Of a stretch of DNA of 64,000 nucleotides, positions 20,835 through 32,499 are shown piece by piece. The notes under the pieces were generated by a model. The model searched no databases. It was not told the DNA's origin and was given only the letters and a program-made list of their open reading frames with translations. Numbering within the stretch: the first letter of the stretch is position 1; each line of letters starts with the position of its first letter. The DNA comes from Septoria linicola (taxonomy: Eukaryota > Ascomycota > Dothideomycetes > Mycosphaerellales > Mycosphaerellaceae). A program made the position numbers and the translations under genes. Location: NCBI GenBank assembly GCA_024114885.1, contig CP099425.1, positions 2,480,001 to 2,544,000 of the forward strand. Reading direction: 5' to 3'.

Positions 20835-21729
20835 ATGGCTGCACAAAGCTTCGCGAGCGAATCGCAGACTCACAGCTCCTCATCCTTATGGAGCTCGCAC
20901 GGCTCTAGCGGAGCATATGCTGCCGTGGAGAGAATCACCCTACCGTTTTGTGCAGAACTTGTAGAAATGACTTCTCGGCTTCGACCTTTCAATTCCGCAA
21001 GCTCATATGTCTTCGACAACGGCGCCGGGAATGGCGTGCTCACAGGTCAACTCAAAGCCCACGAGCCCAAGCTAGATCTTCGCAGCAGACATAAGTACCG
21101 GGATGATTAAATCGCTCAGAAATACAGCCCCTGAGAAACATTGGTCGAATGTGGAAGTTGCCGTGGCGGATGCCCAGACTTTGAGATACAGCACCGAGCG
21201 AGGTGACGAACTCTTGATTGGTGATGCTATGTTCACGCACACCATGACGAGTGCCATGATTGGCAGTGTGGAGAAGCCAGACCTCGCCGTGCAGCAGATG
21301 CATCGCGTTACGGCCAGAAACGGGGTCCTCGGTCTCGCTGCATGGGCGGGCGGATCCTGGGTGCCCATCTGGCAAAAGGCAGTCCGTGAAGCATTACAGG
21401 ACGAGTCGTACGTATCGCCAAGACTGATGCACAAAGACTGGAGCGATCTCGAAAGTGTCAAGGCTAGTGTCGAGGCGGCGGGGTGGGAAGTTGTAGAAGC
21501 CATCATTTCGCATGCAAATTGGGGCTTTAAGAATGCTGACGAGGTAGATTGGTATGTATTCAGCGCTGGGAATCCTATAGTGGGATTGCTCATGGAGGGT
21601 TTGGATTCGGAGAAGCTGAAGGCATGTCGAAGGAGTTTTCGACGCGTGATAGAGGAGGATTGGGACGATAGAAAGTCGCTGATCGAGACTGCTATCTTGG
21701 TGACGGCGAAGAAGAGCGACAGTCAGTAA
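20835..21729 (+). pseudogene. SAM-dependent methyltransferase, single frameshift
   Basis: The first frame starts at the ATG at 20835 and carries motif I, YVFDNGAGNGVLTGQL (residues 58-73), after an N-terminal helix. The next conserved element, ADISTGMIKSL, sits in the +1 frame from about 21088. So the frame must shift near 21078-21081 (inside GATCTTCGCAGC). After the shift the frame is clean to 21729 and keeps the class-I order: VAVADAQTLRY, a post-motif segment with FTHTMTSAMIG, HRVTARNGVLGLAAWAG, and a C-terminal lobe. A functional copy would be about 298 residues, the usual size of fungal small-molecule methyltransferases. No splice pair explains the shift. Either one base was lost in this strain or the assembly has an indel. 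The substrate is unknown. It lies 0.75 kb from the UstYa-type gene and could have belonged with it. Confidence 0.7.
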
Positions 21730-22476
21730 CGATTACTCCTTGCTACACTCATGTTGACGGATACAAGCCCAAAGTAGCCTTTTGACCAAGTGAAGTAAAG
21801 TCATATCGACCAGGCAGGCCACATCTTACTGCAACCAATTGAGTAATTTCGGACCGCTGACCATCTGTAGGCCTGATACGAAGACTAGGTCCATGGTCAG
21901 TCAAGCTCGGACTTATGGTCATCGGCATATGGAGGTAAATGACGATGTACAAACTTCCGTTCAACGCCTTTCATGCGGTCAAAAAGAAGAGTATCTGGAG
22001 ACACTTCTGGCTGTTCTGGAGAGCAGAACGTTTCCAACAGCTCAACATCAGTACATCATGCTCAGTCTGCACGGAGACTATACCAAGCTGGGTTTAAATT
22101 GTGCTCTCGGCGCTGCTCAGATGTGCTTATCCAGGTAACATGTAGCATCAACATTCCTATACATTGGTCTGACATTTGAGATCTATCTGCATCTCTCTAG
22201 GTGCCCTTCCACCGTCCCACTCTGCGCCGTTACTTCGCAGCCACTGGAAGTACATCTTTGTAAAGATCTCGGGACCGAAACGGGTCGCTAGTCATGCTTG
22301 ATCTTGTAGTCTGCGCCATAGCTATCACGATCACGAAATACTTACTGGGTACAGCCCAGCAGCATAGAAGTGGCATCATTGGTCAACAGCCGGCTTCCAA
22401 ATCGTGTAGTGTCACTGTTCCTGAGTTCAATCCTATAGTGAAGGCAACGCTGTCGAAGGTATACGGAGTCTTGCTG
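21730..22476. other. Interval between methyltransferase and UstYa-type gene
   Basis: The two genes converge here. A plus frame from an ATG at 21930 (MEVNDDVQTSVQRL, about 70 codons) shows no domain. The stretch mainly holds the two 3' ends; nothing else can be supported. Confidence 0.4.
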
Positions 22477-23463
22477 CTATTGACCAAAGACTGACAAGCC
22501 GTTCTGCTTGTTCCACGCCATGATCTTGTTGAAGTTCCGGCAGCGATGGCGTGCGCTGAACTCTGCTTCCTGTCGTGGAGGATCGTATGAGGTGTTCATC
22601 TTCACAAGAAGAGGAGATACATCAGCATGACACATGAGCGTCAATCGGAGAGTCTCGATACAATGGTCCATGTGGACTCGCCAGTACTCAGGGCCATCCA
22701 GTGGGCGCGTGAAATAGTGGGGAATCGTCTCGTTGCTGTATTGACCTTGGAGAAACCAATAGTATTGTCGGACGAAGTTCTAGCACCACTGTCAGTACTG
22801 GAAGCTCAAGTCAGGCGCTCGGCCGCTATCACTTACCAAACAGTGGAGCTGATGGAACACCTCAAGTGAGGCAACATACCCTCCTCCCTCTTCTTCCGGC
22901 GCTTTCATATATTGTGAGAGCACATCGTCCTTGCGATCGAGACGTCTCATATCGTCCCGGGAGAGCGATATATGTGCTTCTGTGTAGTGTCAGTTGTTGC
23001 TATCGCGAAATCCGTCCCCGAGATTATCTTGGACTAACGGTGTGAGATCTGCCCCCAGGCCTTCTCCCGCTCGATAGTAGGTGGTCCTCGGTAGAGGCTA
23101 TCTTGAACGAACTCATTTGCGAAATCCACTTTTTGGATGTCAACCGCTTCAAATGCGGGAGCTGCGTCTCATGTAAGTATAGGCCTGCTTCAGCGAAGTG
23201 CAGAGCTTACAGTAATCGGAGCTCAATTCTAAACAGGCTCGTAGTGGTGACGTTCGCATGGACAAGTGGACAGCGAGAGATAAAGCCAAGCAAAATGCAG
23301 CGACAGTGACACCGGCAATTGTTATGACTCTCTTTCGACAAAATACGCAGTCATGTAAGCTGGATCCTAATCGCGACTCAGAACTGGCCAGACACACATT
23401 ATCCCCTTCGGCCACGTCCGCGAGAAGAGGGCGGTAAAGGATTGTATTTCTCCAAATATTCAT
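22477..23463 (-). CDS. UstYa-family oxidase (DUF3328), four exons
   Basis: Exons 23463-23211, 23146-23039, 22979-22837 and 22779-22477 join in phases 1, 1 and 0 across introns of 64, 59 and 57 nt (donors GTAAGC, GTTAGT, GTAAGT). The product is 268 residues, usual for the family. It has a short cytosolic start (YRPLLADVAEG), one membrane span (about 46-66), then YRGPPTIEREKAWGQISH. Both family hallmark motifs are intact: HQLHC at 163-167 (VFHQLHCLNFVRQYYW, across the last splice) and HMDHC at 204-208 (HMDHCIETLR), followed by CHADVSP and the HRCRNFNKI tail. UstYa-type proteins are membrane oxidases that cyclise ribosomal peptides (ustiloxin, asperipin, cyclochlorotine) or modify other metabolites. 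No tyrosinase, peptidase or transporter gene is nearby. The start ATG was chosen because YRPLL-type starts are typical; the frame is open further upstream. Confidence 0.85.
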
Positions 23464-24298
23464 ATCTCTGGCAAGGCTGAGAGGAGAGACAGTCGACTCG
23501 ACAGTGCGAATACACTGGCACAAGATGTTCTTGATTCCGTAGGGCCAGACAAGGAATGCACATAGTAGAAGCGCTAGGAGCATTACGGCTAAGCAACACA
23601 AGGCTCGAATGAAGAATTCGCCGAACCACAAAGTGTATTATAAGATGCCGTCTACAGCGGAGTAATTCTCGGGCAGACAGGTTCGAATGACTAGAAGAAC
23701 TAGAGGCTGTACCTTGAACAGTAAGTCCTGTTTACCCGGTTGAGCAGATTGTCGCCAAGTGCACTAGCTGCCAAACTGCAAGTCCTAAGAATATTGGCGA
23801 AGGTAAGCGCTAACAACTAAGCTGCGCTACCATGTCTAAATATAAAAGCTTGTAAGGCTGCCAACCCTATAGTCGATGTCTTAGTAGGCAAAAGATCTCT
23901 GTAGCTAGTCTAGTCGCCCTATAGGCAAGGTTCTAGGCATACTAGAATACTACGTATCACGACAGTCTGTACTACGCCCCAGGTCAAGCGTCTCTCGAAA
24001 GTCAGTCTTCTGTCTAGGTAGCATGTGCTAATGCCCTGTCGCATGTCTCAGGCGGGTACTGCTTACCAGGTCGGATAGAGCCTTCTAGATTGTCAAGTTT
24101 GATGAATAATGAGAGATAAATCGCCGAAGAAGTTGACGTGGAACAGTATATAAGTCACTACTAGTAGAACAGCTATTGCGGTATCCAACAAGCAACAGTT
24201 CGTTCTCCTAAGAGATTACTTACAGCTTCGCCTTCGTGAGTTATGAATCCACTACTTGCACCGTCAAGCACTGACAGTACAACCAGGGAGCAACCAAG
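23464..24298. other. Upstream region of the secreted-protein gene and of the UstYa-type gene
   Basis: 835 bp between divergent genes. The part from about 23770 to 24060 is mildly TA-enriched (CTATAGTCGATGTCTTAGTAG style), hinting at weak RIP or a short relic. No gene supported. Confidence 0.35.
24147..24154 (+). promoter_or_regulatory. TATA-box candidate for the 24.3-kb secreted-protein gene
   Basis: TATATAAG lies 145 bp before the ATG at 24299, a plausible distance for a fungal TATA box with a leader of about 100 nt. Judged only from consensus and position. Confidence 0.4.
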
Positions 24299-24645
24299 AT
24301 GCGTTTCATAACTACCATTTCTGCCATGCTGGCACTGTCTACTACTGCCATTGCAGTACCCACTCCCAACCAGGTACGCGTAACAATGCGCAATGGTCAT
24401 CTGCTTCTCGTTACTGACTCTGATGTTAGCAACTCGATGTCGGCATCGCCCAGCGTACCGAGATTGTAGCCCGCGAGGCGGCTCCGAATCCTTCTTGGAT
24501 GTCGGCACTCGCTAAAGCTTTCAGAAATCGTAGGAAAGGAAAAGGTCGCAAGGAGTCTGAGCCAATCGATCCCCCGCCGGTTTGGGATCCATCTCCACCA
24601 GGCTCGCCACGTCTGCCCGGTCAGCGACGTATAGGGAAAGAGTAA
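24299..24645 (+). CDS. Small basic secreted protein (effector-like) at the repeat boundary
   Basis: Exon 1 (24299-24373) encodes MRFITTISAMLALSTTAIAV then PTPNQ, a clear signal peptide. A 56-nt intron (GTACGC...GATGTTAG, 24374-24429) joins in phase 0 to exon 2 (24430-24645), giving 96 residues. The mature part is QLDVGIAQRTEIVAREAAP, then a very basic block (AKAFRNRRKGKGRKE), then proline-rich DPPPVWDPSPPGSPRLPGQR. It has no cysteine. The basic block could act as a nuclear localisation signal or bind nucleic acid or membranes; that is inference. The last 145 bp of the gene are duplicated immediately downstream. No family recognised. It is the last intact gene before 39 kb of RIP-damaged repeats, a common setting for plant-pathogen effectors. 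Confidence 0.65.
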
Positions 24646-24800
24646 GGCGGGTCGGCACTCGCTAAAGCTTTCAGAAATCGTAGGAAAGGAAAAGGTCGCA
24701 AGGAGTCTAAGCTAATCGATCCCCCGCCGGTTTGGGATCTATCTCTACTAGGCTCGCTACGTCTGCCCGGTTAGCGACGCCCGGGGAAAGAGTAAGGCGG
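24501..24800 (+). repeat. Exact 150-bp tandem duplication of a gene 3' end
   Basis: 24501-24650 and 24651-24800 are direct, adjacent copies, both starting GTCGGCACTC and ending AGTAAGGCGG. The first copy is the 3' end of the secreted-protein gene, including its stop codon. The second has no start and carries several CpA-to-TpA or TpG-to-TpA changes (for example GAGCCAATC to AAGCTAATC, and CCACCAGG to CTACTAGG), plus a four-base difference (TATA versus CCCG) before the terminal GGGAAAG. Confidence 0.92.
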
Positions 24801-26434
24801 CTTAGAGATTTGACTTCGTAGAAATATAATAGGTCTATACCTATACGATAAACACTCTTAATTTACTCTATTAGGTAGGGTAGCTATTTAGTCTATTATA
24901 ATATATATACGTTATACTTTCTAACTTAGACCTTTAATAATCTCGTTTCGTAACTACTAATATAGGTTAACTATATATATAAGATAATTTAGATTCAAGA
25001 TATATATAATAAGTATCGTACTATATAGCTGTACTATAATATATAGAGCGAGAAGAACCTTAATAAGACTAATTAAAAGAATAGATTAGAACTTAGTTAA
25101 GCTAAGAGATACGTTTATCGACTAAGTAGTATAATATAATCTAAGATATAGAAGAAAGATATAAGTACTTGTTACTATACTATCTACTAATTCTAGCTTT
25201 AGAACTTAGCTAGCGTTATATTCTATTAAGTAAGATATAATCTAAGTTTGCTTTTACTATTATAGTAATACTACTCTTCTAGATAATACTCGTCTCTAGC
25301 TTATAGTAAAATATATAATAATTACTACTAATTAACCGAGTTTATAAGGTCTATACTACTATATAAAAAAATAGAGTCTAAAAATAATTAGTTAATAGCG
25401 TTTCTTAGAAATCTACTAGTATATAACCTATCTCTATCTTAGCGCTATAATACTCCTTTTATAATATACCTACTACTTTATAATATAACTCTATTCGCTT
25501 TATAATAGAAGTACGTATACTACTTTAGAATATAACTCTATATACTTTATAATAGAAGTATCGCTCTATTTCCTATAGAAGCGCTATCTCTAGGCCTAAA
25601 GCCTTATACTAAATATAGTATTACTAAAGCTCTTTACGATTTTATAAAAGGTAATCGTATACTTTAAATATATAACTACTATCGCGAACGTAAACGTTTA
25701 TATTTAAAGAAGATAAAGTAAGTACGTAGTACGCGTAGATAGAATATATTAATTAATTTAGATAGTAACGATATTAAAGAAACGTTTTAGATCTCTATCT
25801 TAAGAGACGCTACCTATTATACTAAATAGTAGGAAGTATACTCTTTCTATTATAGATAGTATTCTACGCTTTATAATAGAAACTATAAGCTACTTATAAG
25901 TTTATAGAAAGCTATAGCTATCTATACGTAGAGATACGCTAACCTTATCTACTAACGAGATACTAATCTAGTCTCTATTACTCTCGTAGCTATTCGACCT
26001 AACTACTATTATAATCCTAATATCTAAGATATAGAAGAAATATAAGACTAAGATTAGTAGCCTATAGCTCTATAGCGTAATCTTCTTAATAATACGTATA
26101 TATTATAGAAGTTATATCCTAAGAGTAGTAACCTATCGTAACCTACTATAAGAGAGTAGGATTAGTAGTACGTCTAATATTAGATATATAAACTAGACTA
26201 TACGTAGATATAGTATTACTAGCGTTATAAAGAGCTTTAGTTCGATATTAAGTTAAGCTTAGAGGTAGTCTACTAGCGCTACCTCTTATATAATAACTCT
26301 ATAGTTATTCTATTAGTAGATATACTATATACTATATCTTATTAGAATAATATAGATCTAGGCGATATACTAGATCTACTACTACTTACTAAGATAGAGT
26401 AGATACTTATTATATCTATATATATTAGTATATA
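24801..26434. repeat. RIP-saturated DNA, unidentified
   Basis: 1.6 kb almost without CpA or TpG but with CpG kept. It contains a short internal repetition (variants of TTTATAATAGAAGTA near 25500-25560). No element ends were found and every frame is full of TAG/TAA. It may be an old transposon too decayed to name. Confidence 0.55.
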
Positions 26435-27606
26435 TATTAAGAATATATCCTAGATAGTTAAGTTAGATATAGATATTTAGGTATAGTTCTAGATACCTAA
26501 GGTATCTACGTAAGGCTTAGTAAGAGATATATCTTACTTCTTCTTCTTCTCTTCTTAGATAACTAACTTAATTAACTTTATATTTAGTACCTAGTATATT
26601 ACTACTATACTATATACCTAAGATAGTTCAAGATTAATTCTCTATTCTTCTTTACTATACTATACTCTCCTTAATATTATATAGTATCTAATACTCTCTA
26701 CTTTTAATAGGTTATAAGCCTAGGTTTATATACTAAATAGAAGTAACCTATATTAGTATAGATTACTTATATCCCTTATAGTTTATAGAAAATATTTAGA
26801 GCCTAGAAGTTTCTCTAACTATATTACTAACGAAGCTAGTTTATACCTAGTAGTATATAAGTTAGTAAAGATCTCTATAAGATAGTAGTATATAACTACT
26901 TTATTAATACCTACCTAGTTCTCTACTATAGTATCTAGTATTACTAGAGTTAGAAGAGCTACCTAGCTTTCCTACTATCTAGTAGTAGAAACTTAACTAA
27001 AAGAGAGAGATCTAAGTCTTAGTAATTTCCTCTATATAAGGAATCTCTATCTTTTAAAGCTAGCCTCTCTACTATAAGAAATTACTCTTCTCTAGAATCC
27101 TTAGCTAGTCTAAAGTATTTTACTAATTATTTATTCTATTTACCTATTTCTATAATAGACTAAGAGAATAAGAAGAGCTAAAGGATTCTAACCCTAGATA
27201 GAACTAACTAGAAGAAATAGTTTAGGCTATAGATAGATAAGCTAGAAAGAAAAGACTAGTTCTAGGTAATTAGCTAACTAATTATTAGAGAGAACCTATA
27301 TATAATTTAATAGGATACTAATCTCTAGATATATATTACTTAGAGTTAAGACTTCTTAAAAGATAATATAGTATATAGGTTTAGTATTAGATATAGTATT
27401 AGTAAAGATAATAAGATAGAGCTAGAGATATAGTATATTACTATATTTATAGCTAAGATATAGATAGTTCTCTAGAACAAGTATAATAGAGTCCTAAAGT
27501 CCTATACTATAGGTCTAATTAAGTAGTTTATTATATATAGGATATTATCTAATAAGATAATTAGAGAAGTATAGAGATATCTTAGAAGCCTAAGTAAGAG
27601 GATTAC
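26435..27606 (+). mobile_element. Copia element 0 (older copy), 5' part
   Basis: The left LTR is 26435-26709 (TATTAAGAAT...CTTTTAATA, 275 bp), followed by the same primer-site sequence GGTTATAAGCC and start of the gag region as in the complete Copia copy. It is cut at 27606 by that complete copy. It continues at 33906-34070. More strongly CpA-depleted than the insert, so older. Confidence 0.85.
27602..27606 (+). repeat. Target-site duplication ATTAC, left
   Basis: ATTAC directly precedes the left LTR of Copia element 1 and recurs directly after its right LTR (33906-33910). Five bp is the usual Copia duplication. Confidence 0.9.
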
Positions 27607-27884
27607 TATTAAGAATGCATCCTAGATAGTCAGTCTAGATATAGACTTCTAAGCATAGTTCTAGATACCTAAGGCATCTACCTAAGGCTTAGTAAGAGGT
27701 ATATCTTACTTCTCTCTCTTCTCTTCTTAGATAACTAACTTAATCAACTTTGTATTTAGTTCCTAGCATATTGCTACTACACTATGTGTATAAGTCAGTT
27801 TAAGATTAATCCCCTATTCTTCTTTACTACGCTATACCCTCCTTGATATTGTATAGTATCTATAAACGCCCTCTACTTTTAATA
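27607..27884 (+). repeat. Copia element 1, left LTR (278 bp)
   Basis: Begins TATTAAGAATG (TGTTGAGAATG after allowing for RIP) and ends CTTTTAATA. It differs from the right LTR almost only by C/T and G/A changes at CpA/TpG. Confidence 0.93.
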
Positions 27885-27895
27885 GGTTATAAGCC
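27885..27895 (+). promoter_or_regulatory. Candidate primer-binding site of Copia element 1
   Basis: GGTTATAAGCC directly follows the LTR and recurs at this place in every copy. With the A at 27891 taken as a RIP change of G, it would be GGTTATGAGCC, complementary to the anticodon arm of initiator-methionine tRNA (GGCTCATAACC). Half-tRNA priming of this sort is known for Copia-group elements; the assignment here is inference. Confidence 0.55.
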
Positions 27896-29026
27896 TGGGT
27901 TTGTGCACTAAATAGGAGCAACCTATGTTAGTATAGGTTACTTATATCCCTTATAGTTTATAGAAAACATTTAAGGCCTAGAAGTTTCCCTAACTATATT
28001 ACTAACGAAGCTAGTTTGCACCTAGTAGTATATAAGTTAGTAAAGATCTCTATAAGACAGTAGTGTGTTTCTGCTTTATTAATACCTGCCTAGTTCTCTA
28101 CTATTGTACCTAGTATCACTAGAGTTAGAAGAGGCCACTTAGCCTTCCTACTACCTAGTAACAGAAACTCTACTAAGAGAGAAAGATCTAAGTCTTAGTA
28201 ATTTCCTAAATACGAGGAATCCCTATCCCTTAGAGCTAGTCTCCCTACTATAAGAAATTACCCTTCTCTAGAATCCTTAGCTAGTCTAAAGTATTCTACT
28301 AATTATTTATTCTATTCACCTATTTCTATAATAGACTAAGAGGATAAGAAGAGCTAAAGGATTCTAATCCTAGATAGAACTAACTAGAAGAGATAGTTCA
28401 AGCTATAGACAGATAAGCTAGAAGGAAAGGACTAGTTCTAGGTAATTAGCTAACTAATTGTTAGAGGGAACCTATATATAGTTTAGTAGGACACTAGTCT
28501 TTAGATATATGTCACTTAGAATTAATACTTCTTAAAAGACAATACAGTATATAGGTTTAGTATTAGATATAGCATTAGTAAAGATAATAAGATAGAGCTA
28601 GAGATATAGTATATTACTATACTAGTAGCTAAGATATAGGTGATTCTCTAGAACAAGTATAATAGAGTCCTAAAGTCTTATACTATAGGTCTAATTAAGC
28701 AGTTTGTTATATTCAGGATATTACCTAATAAAACAATTAGGGAAGTATAGAGACACCTTAGAGGCCTAGGCAAGAGGATTACTAAGATTAATCCTTAGGA
28801 AGCCTACTACTAGAGCTAAGAGAAAAGGCTGAAACATCTCCTATAGTCCCTACCTACATTATACTAAGTAGCTAAGAATACTATTATAACCTAACTATCC
28901 TTGGATATAGACACTATTCTCCTTCTACTTAAGTCCTAAGAGGTAAGAGACAATCTAGACAAGATAGATATAGGTCTAGCTGTATTCTATTCTAGGTAGC
29001 CCTACTAAGGAAAGTCCCTACTAATA

Positions 29027-29080
29027 TACCAGCTCTATAAGAAAGGGAAGCACTAGTTAAAGGATTGTCCTAACCTCCCT
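29027..29080 (+). other. Gag CCHC zinc-knuckle relic in Copia element 1
   Basis: The frame reads YQLYKKGKH, then TAG, then LKDCPN. Tyr codons replace Cys by TGC/TGT-to-TAC/TAT change, so the C-x2-C-x4-H-x4-C knuckle is visible but broken. It marks the end of the gag region. Confidence 0.75.
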
Positions 29081-30049
29081 ACTACTAAGAAACTGTCCTA
29101 GTAGAGAAATAGTACTAAGAACTAGAAGGACCCTTAGGAATTATTCCTTAGAGGAAAGGTTAGAAGATCCCCTTTACTAAGGAATACCAGACATATTAAG
29201 AAAGCTGTCCACAAGTTATTATTATATAATAAGCTAAAGAAGGTTGTCTAGAAAATAGGTAAGTAGCTTCAAAGGATAGAAAAGTCTAGAAAGCTTCTAA
29301 AGAAAGGATTTTCAGCCTAGGAGTCTAGTTCTAGTTCTGATTCTAGAACTTACTCTAGTTCTAGAAGCAATAATAATTCCCTATTAGAAGATAATAACTA
29401 AGATAAGTTAGCCTATTCTATAATTAAGGCTAAAGGCAAGTTATTACCCTAAGAATAGCTCTTAGATTCCTATACCTTATTCTATATAACTAACTAACTA
29501 TCCTTCTTCAGATTAGTAAAGCTACTAAGGAAGAAAGTATAGATTAAGGTAGGAGGAGGATACCTCTATATAACCTACTCTAGACTAGTATAGATAAAGA
29601 GAATCTTAGGAGGAGAAGTTCTACTTGATAGGATACTATTTGTTCCTAATCTTGGAGTAAATCTTATATTATAGGATTAGTTTAGTAAGCAATTTAGAGT
29701 CTAGAAGCCTAATTTCACTCTTACCTCCCTAGATAGCCAAACAGTTATAAAGACCAAGCTAGTTAGAGGTGTTCTATTTGTTAGTAAGATATTACCTCTC
29801 CTATAGGAAAAGTTATATTACTTACTATATAATCCTATAGAGGTTAATAATACCTATACTACCCTATTAGAGAAGGATCTAAAATAGTAGGAGCTATAGT
29901 ATAGAAGATTTACATACTTTAGAAGAGGGTTACTCTCAAACCTTTATAAAGTTACTAACCTAAAGGAAAGAATTCTAATCCCTAACTAGGAAGAGTATAA
30001 GTATAGGATCTATATAATAGGTAAGATAAAGAAACACCTAGGCAAGTCT

Positions 30050-30800
30050 ATTAAGAGAAGACCTAAAAGACTAGCCCTTATGTTAGTAGATATCTGTAGA
30101 CCATTACTATTATTAGTGAAAGGTTTTATATAGTAGCTTAAGATTATTAACAACTTCTTAAGAAAGAAATAGGCATTTCCACTTAAGGCTAGATCAGATA
30201 TACTAACTACTCTTTAGAACTAGAGGATCAAGGTAGAAAGGCAGTTAGTAGTACTCCTCAAGTCTGTAAGGGCTAATAATACTAGAGAGATTACTACTTT
30301 AATTAAATAGTAGGAGAAGGACTTTAGAATTACCCTTAAGCTAACTAAGGCCTACAATTCACTCTAGAATGGAGTAGTTAAGAGGTCTATCCAAACATTA
30401 GAGGCCTCTATTAGAGCAATACTTGAAGAAAGTAAGATACCTATTAAGTTTTAGCTAGAAGCCCTTAAAGTATAGGTGTATATAAGGAACAAGCTTCTAA
30501 ATAGACCTAATATTAAGGGATTCAAGCTCTTACCTAATAAAGCTTTTAATAAGATCAAACTAACAGTCTCCTACCTCAAGGTATAGGGATATAGAGCTAT
30601 AGTATATATAGATACAAAAGTATAGCCTTAGTAGGTAAGGAGTAACAAACTAATAAATAGAGGAAAGGATACTATGTTTATTAGATACTATAATAATATA
30701 GCAAAGGTATAGAAGTTCTAGGAGCTAGACATAAAGGCTGTTAAGTAGCATACTAATATAATCTTCTTTAAAGATAAGCTAGGTAGAGAATTAAACTTAA
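30050..30800 (+). pseudogene. Integrase region of Copia element 1
   Basis: With stops read through, it keeps LMLVDICRPLL near the first catalytic Asp, KSVRANNTREI at the position of the usual RSDNxxE, and a later VYIRNKLLNRPN block typical of copia integrases. TAG codons and G-to-A changes have removed catalytic residues. Confidence 0.7.
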
Positions 30801-31609
30801 ATATTAAGATCAAGAATCTCCCTAGTTCAGCTCTAGAAAGAAGACCTATTAGAAGGCTAAGAACTATTAGCTAGCCTACTCTACAAGCTAGTAGGAGTAC
30901 CCTAGGTGCTCCTAGTCTAGGCTAGTAGAAGCCTCCTCTCCCTTAGCTATTAGTATAGGTTCAGGAAGGAAAGAAACTCTTTATATAACTTCTACCTCTA
31001 CTAGAAAATGTAGGAGAGTATAGAAAATTCCTAGACTAAGGGAAAGTTAAAAAAGAATCTAAGAATTCTGCCTAAGAAACTATAGAGGTAGATTAGGAGT
31101 AGACAGCCCTAAGGCAAACCCTTAGAAAGAGGAAAGTATCCTAAGAACTTAATAGATTTAACTAGAAGCTGAAGCTAATTAGGCTTAAGCTAGATTAGAA
31201 TAGTCAGCTAGACAAGGAAATGCTCCTAGAGTATTAGGCTTTCTTCTTAGCTATAAGCTCTATTAACCTAGGTATCCTATAGGACCTAGAATTCTTAGAG
31301 GAAGTTAAAGAGATTACATTCTTAGCTACTAAAGAAGTAGGAATATATAAATAGGAGGTTCTAATCCTAAGGAACTATAAGGAAGTAGTAAGTAATCCTA
31401 AGTAGGGTCATCTCTAGTAAGAAGCTATTTAGAAGGAGCTAGATATACTTATAAGCAACAACACCTAGACTATAGTAGTCCTACTAAAAGGGGCTAACCT
31501 GGTCACCTCAAGATAGGTCTTTAATATTAAGAGAAAGCTTAGTAGAGCTATTAAAAAGTTTAAGGCAAGACTAGTTATAAAAGGGTTCTCCTAAAAGTAT
31601 AGAGTAGAC

Positions 31610-32110
31610 TATATAGAAACTTTTGCCTCTATAGTTAGGCAGGATACTCTAAGAGGATTTATAGCTATAGTCTGTAAGAAGGACCTAGTTCTACACTAAG
31701 TAGATATAAACAATATATTTATAGAGAGCACTCTATATAAGGACATCTATATAATCCTACTACTAGGTATTAACCTACTAACTAGTATAGTCTTACAAGT
31801 TCTAAGGAGTCTCTATAGGCTAAAGCAAGCTATAAGAGACTAGAATCAGCTATATATATTAAAGCTAAAAGGAATAGGATTCAGACAATTAGAAGTGGAC
31901 CTATGTCTTCTAATCTACAAGAAAAAGAAAGACCTAATAATCCTAATCTATATTAATAATATACTTATTACTATAGAGAGACTAGAAGATGTCCTCTAGT
32001 TTAAAGACCAACTTAGTAAGGTCTTTAAGATCAAAGATCTTAGAGAACTAGACAAGATTCTTAGAATAAGACTAACAAGAAATAGATAGTAAGGCTAGCT
32101 AAAACTTAAC
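31610..32110 (+). pseudogene. Reverse-transcriptase region of Copia element 1
   Basis: VDINNIFIES (from VDxxxAFLxx), RSLYRLKQAIRDW and IYINNIL (31946-31966) mark the palm. The two catalytic Asp codons of the YVDD box read AAT AAT, consistent with GAT-to-AAT on the RIP-affected opposite strand. The enzyme is dead. Confidence 0.85.
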
Positions 32111-32499
32111 TAGAAGCACTATATCCAAGAGAACCTAGCTAAGATAGGAATAGGTCAAGAGACTGTATTACTAACTCTTTTACTAATAGACAGCTATAAA
32201 AGTCTAAAGCCTACTAGACTAAATAATAAAAGGTATAACAAATAGGAGTACTAATCTATTATTAGAACATAGATATAGCTTATAACTGTTATAAGACTAG
32301 ACATTTCATTTGCCCTTAGAAGATTAAGCTCCTATATTAGTAATCTAATAGTAGGACATATAAAAGCTCTAAAGAAGCTAACTAGATACCTGAGATCAAA
32401 CCTAGACCTTAGTCTAAGATACTTAAGGAATAGTCAAGGCTACCTTACTAGATATATAGACTCTAACTATATAATGGACAAGACTAATAGAGTCTCAAT

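Noticed and set aside
22627..22869. 80-codon plus frame starting MTHERQSESLD
   Set aside because: It is antisense to the third and fourth exons of the UstYa-type gene.
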